Assembly: GCA_900757695.1 (NCBI GenBank) | Contig: CAAEOU010000376.1 | Span: 1 to 7,745 of the forward strand | Direction of reading: 5' to 3' | Length of the DNA stretch: 7,745 bases | From: an uncultured Oscillospiraceae bacterium | Lineage (GTDB): Bacteria; Bacillota_A; Clostridia; Oscillospirales; Oscillospiraceae | Shown: positions 6,745 through 7,745 of the stretch, one piece after another | How positions within the stretch are numbered: the first letter of the stretch is position 1 | Layout: each line of letters opens with the position of its first letter | The notes under the pieces: model-generated | What the model saw: the letters and a program-made list of their open reading frames with translations, nothing else | The model's database searches: none | Told to the model about the DNA's origin: nothing | Translations under genes and position numbers: made by a program

Positions 6745-6970
6745 TCACCACTGCTCAAAATGTACCCGGTCTTCCTCGTAACGGCTCTCCCGGGGGGCCG
6801 TGATATCCCCCTGCGGATACCCAAGGGCAATGACCGAGTGGGGGATCACCGTATCCGGCAGCCGGAACAGCTGGCGCTGGCGCTCCACCCGCTCCATCTG
6901 GGGCCATGTGCCCAGCCATACAGAGCCAATGCCCAGCGCATGGGCACTCAGGCAGATGCAATGCTGCTGA
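6745..6970 (-). pseudogene. Nitroreductase-family protein, C-terminal fragment (5' part missing)
   Basis: Reading toward the stop at 6747-6745, about 70 codons encode a typical FMN-dependent nitroreductase C-terminus: CLSAHALGIGSVWLGTWP, then PDTVIPHSVIALGYPQGD and the end RYEEDRVHFEQW. Full-length relatives are roughly 170-200 residues, so about two thirds of the gene is missing. There is no start codon or ribosome-binding site of its own. Upstream the similarity stops at about 6957-6970, where serine recombinase sequence in another frame begins, so the gene was cut by an insertion or deletion at the edge of the mobile element. The ligand-binding N-terminus is gone, so no activity is expected. 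BluB is a relative and would suit a B12 locus, but the tail looks like an ordinary nitroreductase and BluB needs oxygen. Confidence 0.85.
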
Positions 6971-7388
6971 TTTCTTCGGGCCGCAGGTAGCTGTCCAGTG
7001 CCGGAAGCTCTACGGAGATAAAACGAACATCCAGAGAAACGAACACATATTCAAGATAGTGGCCGCACTCGTAATCATTTCTGGACAAACGGGAGAGGTC
7101 TTTGACAATTACACAGTTGATTTTCTTTGCGTAAATATCAGCCAGAAGCCTTTGAAAGTCCTCACGGTCGCTGTCAGTACCAGTCCGTCCATCGTCCTGA
7201 TAGTTGTCTACCACTTGGATTTCCGGGTGGTTTGCCAGATAATAGTCGAGGATAGCGTCTTGGTTCTCGATACTGTAACTTACATCGTGTCCGTCCTCTT
7301 TGGAAAGTCGTTTATATTTTCCGCACTTCCAAATTTTCTTGCCGTTCTCTGTAAAGGTGTTATTAGAAGATTTTCTGCCTCGTTTCAA
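6948..7388 (-). pseudogene. Large serine recombinase (TndX/TnpX-like), N-terminal catalytic part only, truncated
   Basis: The frame encodes 146 residues from a TTG start (7388), 4 nt after GGAGG; no other in-frame start exists after the preceding TAG. Residues about 20-130 are a resolvase/invertase catalytic domain: WKCGKYKRLSKEDG with the probable nucleophile Ser29, SIENQDAILDYYL, DDGRTGTDSDREDFQRLL and VKDLSRLSRNDYECG. The segment RFISVELPALDSYLRPEE is characteristic of the large recombinases that move Tn5397/Tn4451-type elements. Those proteins are about 500-560 residues. Here the family sequence stops at about residue 143 (6960) and a stop follows at 6948 inside nitroreductase DNA. The recombinase and zinc-ribbon DNA-binding parts are missing, so integration activity is not expected. 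Its base composition is visibly more AT-rich than the B12 operon, a sign of separate origin. Confidence 0.87.
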
Positions 7389-7403
7389 GATACCTCCAAT
7401 CCT

Positions 7404-7426
7404 CTATAATCACAATATGATTATAG
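7404..7426. promoter_or_regulatory. Perfect inverted repeat over a recombinase promoter, candidate operator
   Basis: CTATAATCA (7404-7412) and TGATTATAG (7418-7426) are perfect 9-bp arms around a 5-nt spacer. The minus-strand -10 hexamer TATAAT (7425-7420) lies inside the right arm. The -35 is poor (around TTGCGC/ACTTGC, 15-17 nt upstream). The repeat sits 16 nt before the recombinase start, a natural place for a repressor that keeps the recombinase quiet. A weak transcript hairpin is the alternative. Confidence 0.6.
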
Positions 7427-7469
7427 CATATGGTAAATCAGCGCAAGTACATTTCCAATAAACAGAGCT

Positions 7470-7517
7470 AAGAAAAGACGCCGGACACAGGCGGCCACAT
7501 GGCCGCCGCGCCCGGCG
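7470..7517 (-). terminator. Strong intrinsic terminator downstream of the helix-turn-helix gene
   Basis: On the minus strand outer arms CGCCGG/CCGGCG (7517-7512 with 7484-7479) flank an inner stem GGCGGCCA/TGGCCGCC, with an internal loop between them. TCTTTTCTT follows (7478-7470). It begins 5 nt after the stop of the helix-turn-helix gene and separates that transcript from the recombinase gene. Confidence 0.85.
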
Positions 7518-7522
7518 CTTTG

Positions 7523-7745
7523 CTATCTGCTGTTACAGACAATCGCATAAATGAGTTTGTTTTCAAGGCGGTGCTTCATGTACTCGTCTACGCATACATG
7601 GAGCTGGCCGCAATCGTCATAGAGCGTCCGGGTACAGAGCTTGTTTATGTAACCGTTGTAATACTGCAAGACCTGTTCCACGGCCCCGGCGTCACCGGCG
7701 CGGGCCGCCTCGATCACTGCAAGGGGCAAAGGCTCCTTATATCTG
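7523..7745 (-). CDS. Tn916 Orf8-type helix-turn-helix protein, C-terminal part (5' end outside window)
   Basis: The frame is open through the right edge (…RYKEPLPLAVIEAARAGDAGAVEQ…) and ends with VDEYMKHRLENKLIYAIV followed by a short tail. This is the pattern of the small helix-turn-helix proteins (Pfam HTH_16 type) found next to a sigma-like regulator in Tn916/Tn1549/Tn5397 conjugative elements: an N-terminal P(L/F)xVIEAAxxGD helix pair and a C-terminal RRLExKLI helix. Only about 73 residues are visible. An apparent TTG start at 7729 is just an internal Leu codon. In known elements this gene lies near the excision/integration genes, which agrees with the recombinase following here. It probably helps regulate element transfer genes; the exact role is uncertain. 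Confidence 0.85.
   Translation of the reverse strand, partial: RYKEPLPLAVIEAARAGDAGAVEQVLQYYNGYINKLCTRTLYDDCGQLHVCVDEYMKHRLENKLIYAIVCNSR

Noticed and set aside
6755..6961. Minus-strand frame MHLPECPCAG… in the nitroreductase remnant
   Set aside because: Wrong frame; the neighbouring frame gives an unmistakable nitroreductase C-terminus.
6745..6970. BluB (lower-ligand synthesis) instead of nitroreductase
   Set aside because: BluB is a nitroreductase relative and would suit a B12 locus, but the C-terminus matches ordinary nitroreductases and an anaerobe would be unlikely to use an oxygen-dependent enzyme.
6906..7409. 167-codon plus-strand frame opposite the recombinase
   Set aside because: Antisense shadow of the serine recombinase; no motifs.
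1..7745. CRISPR array, tRNA or rRNA genes
   Set aside because: No regularly spaced direct repeats and no tRNA- or rRNA-like segments were seen on either strand.

Overview
The window looks like a chromosomal segment of a moderately GC-rich anaerobic Firmicute, most likely a gut Clostridia (Lachnospiraceae/Oscillospiraceae-like). This is inferred from the anaerobic (early cobalt) type of B12 genes, the lipoprotein signal peptides, a consensus SigA promoter and a Tn916/Tn5397-like mobile element. Every convincing gene reads on the minus strand, so the biological order runs from high to low coordinates.

Right part (about 6960-7745): the end of a mobile element. The 3' part of a Tn916 Orf8-type helix-turn-helix gene (7523 to the window edge) is followed by a strong intrinsic terminator (7470-7517). 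Next come a promoter overlapped by a perfect 9-bp inverted repeat (7404-7426) and the N-terminal catalytic part of a TndX-like serine recombinase (6948-7388). The recombinase breaks off at about 6957-6970, where it runs straight into the C-terminal third of a nitroreductase gene (6745-6970). Both genes are therefore broken, and this end of the element has probably lost its own recombinase.

Middle (6266-6744): a gene-free regulatory block. It holds a consensus promoter (TTGACA, 17-nt spacer, TATAAT), a cobalamin riboswitch with a clear B12 box and P1 helix, a P13-like hairpin, and an intrinsic terminator just before the first gene. An upstream strand in the P13 loop can pair with the 5' arm of the terminator, so a complete cobalamin-OFF transcription-termination switch can be read from the sequence.

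Left part (1-6265): a tightly packed, riboswitch-controlled operon. In order it encodes a lipoprotein form of the cobaltochelatase CbiK, a second lipoprotein with two beta-rich domains of unknown function, a lipoprotein substrate-binding protein, a FecCD/BtuC-type permease, an ABC ATPase fused in one polypeptide to CbiD (cobalt-precorrin-5B C1-methyltransferase), and the start of CbiF (precorrin-4 C11-methyltransferase), which runs off the window. The last junctions are ATGA or GTGA overlaps.

The operon mixes corrin-ring synthesis with surface capture and import. CbiK, which normally inserts Co2+ into sirohydrochlorin in the cytoplasm, carries a signal peptide here and is followed by two more lipoproteins and a B12/siderophore-type importer. 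The importer's ATPase is covalently joined to a biosynthetic enzyme. My working hypothesis is a surface tetrapyrrole/cobalt capture-and-import module tied to anaerobic B12 synthesis. The sequence does not settle what is transported.
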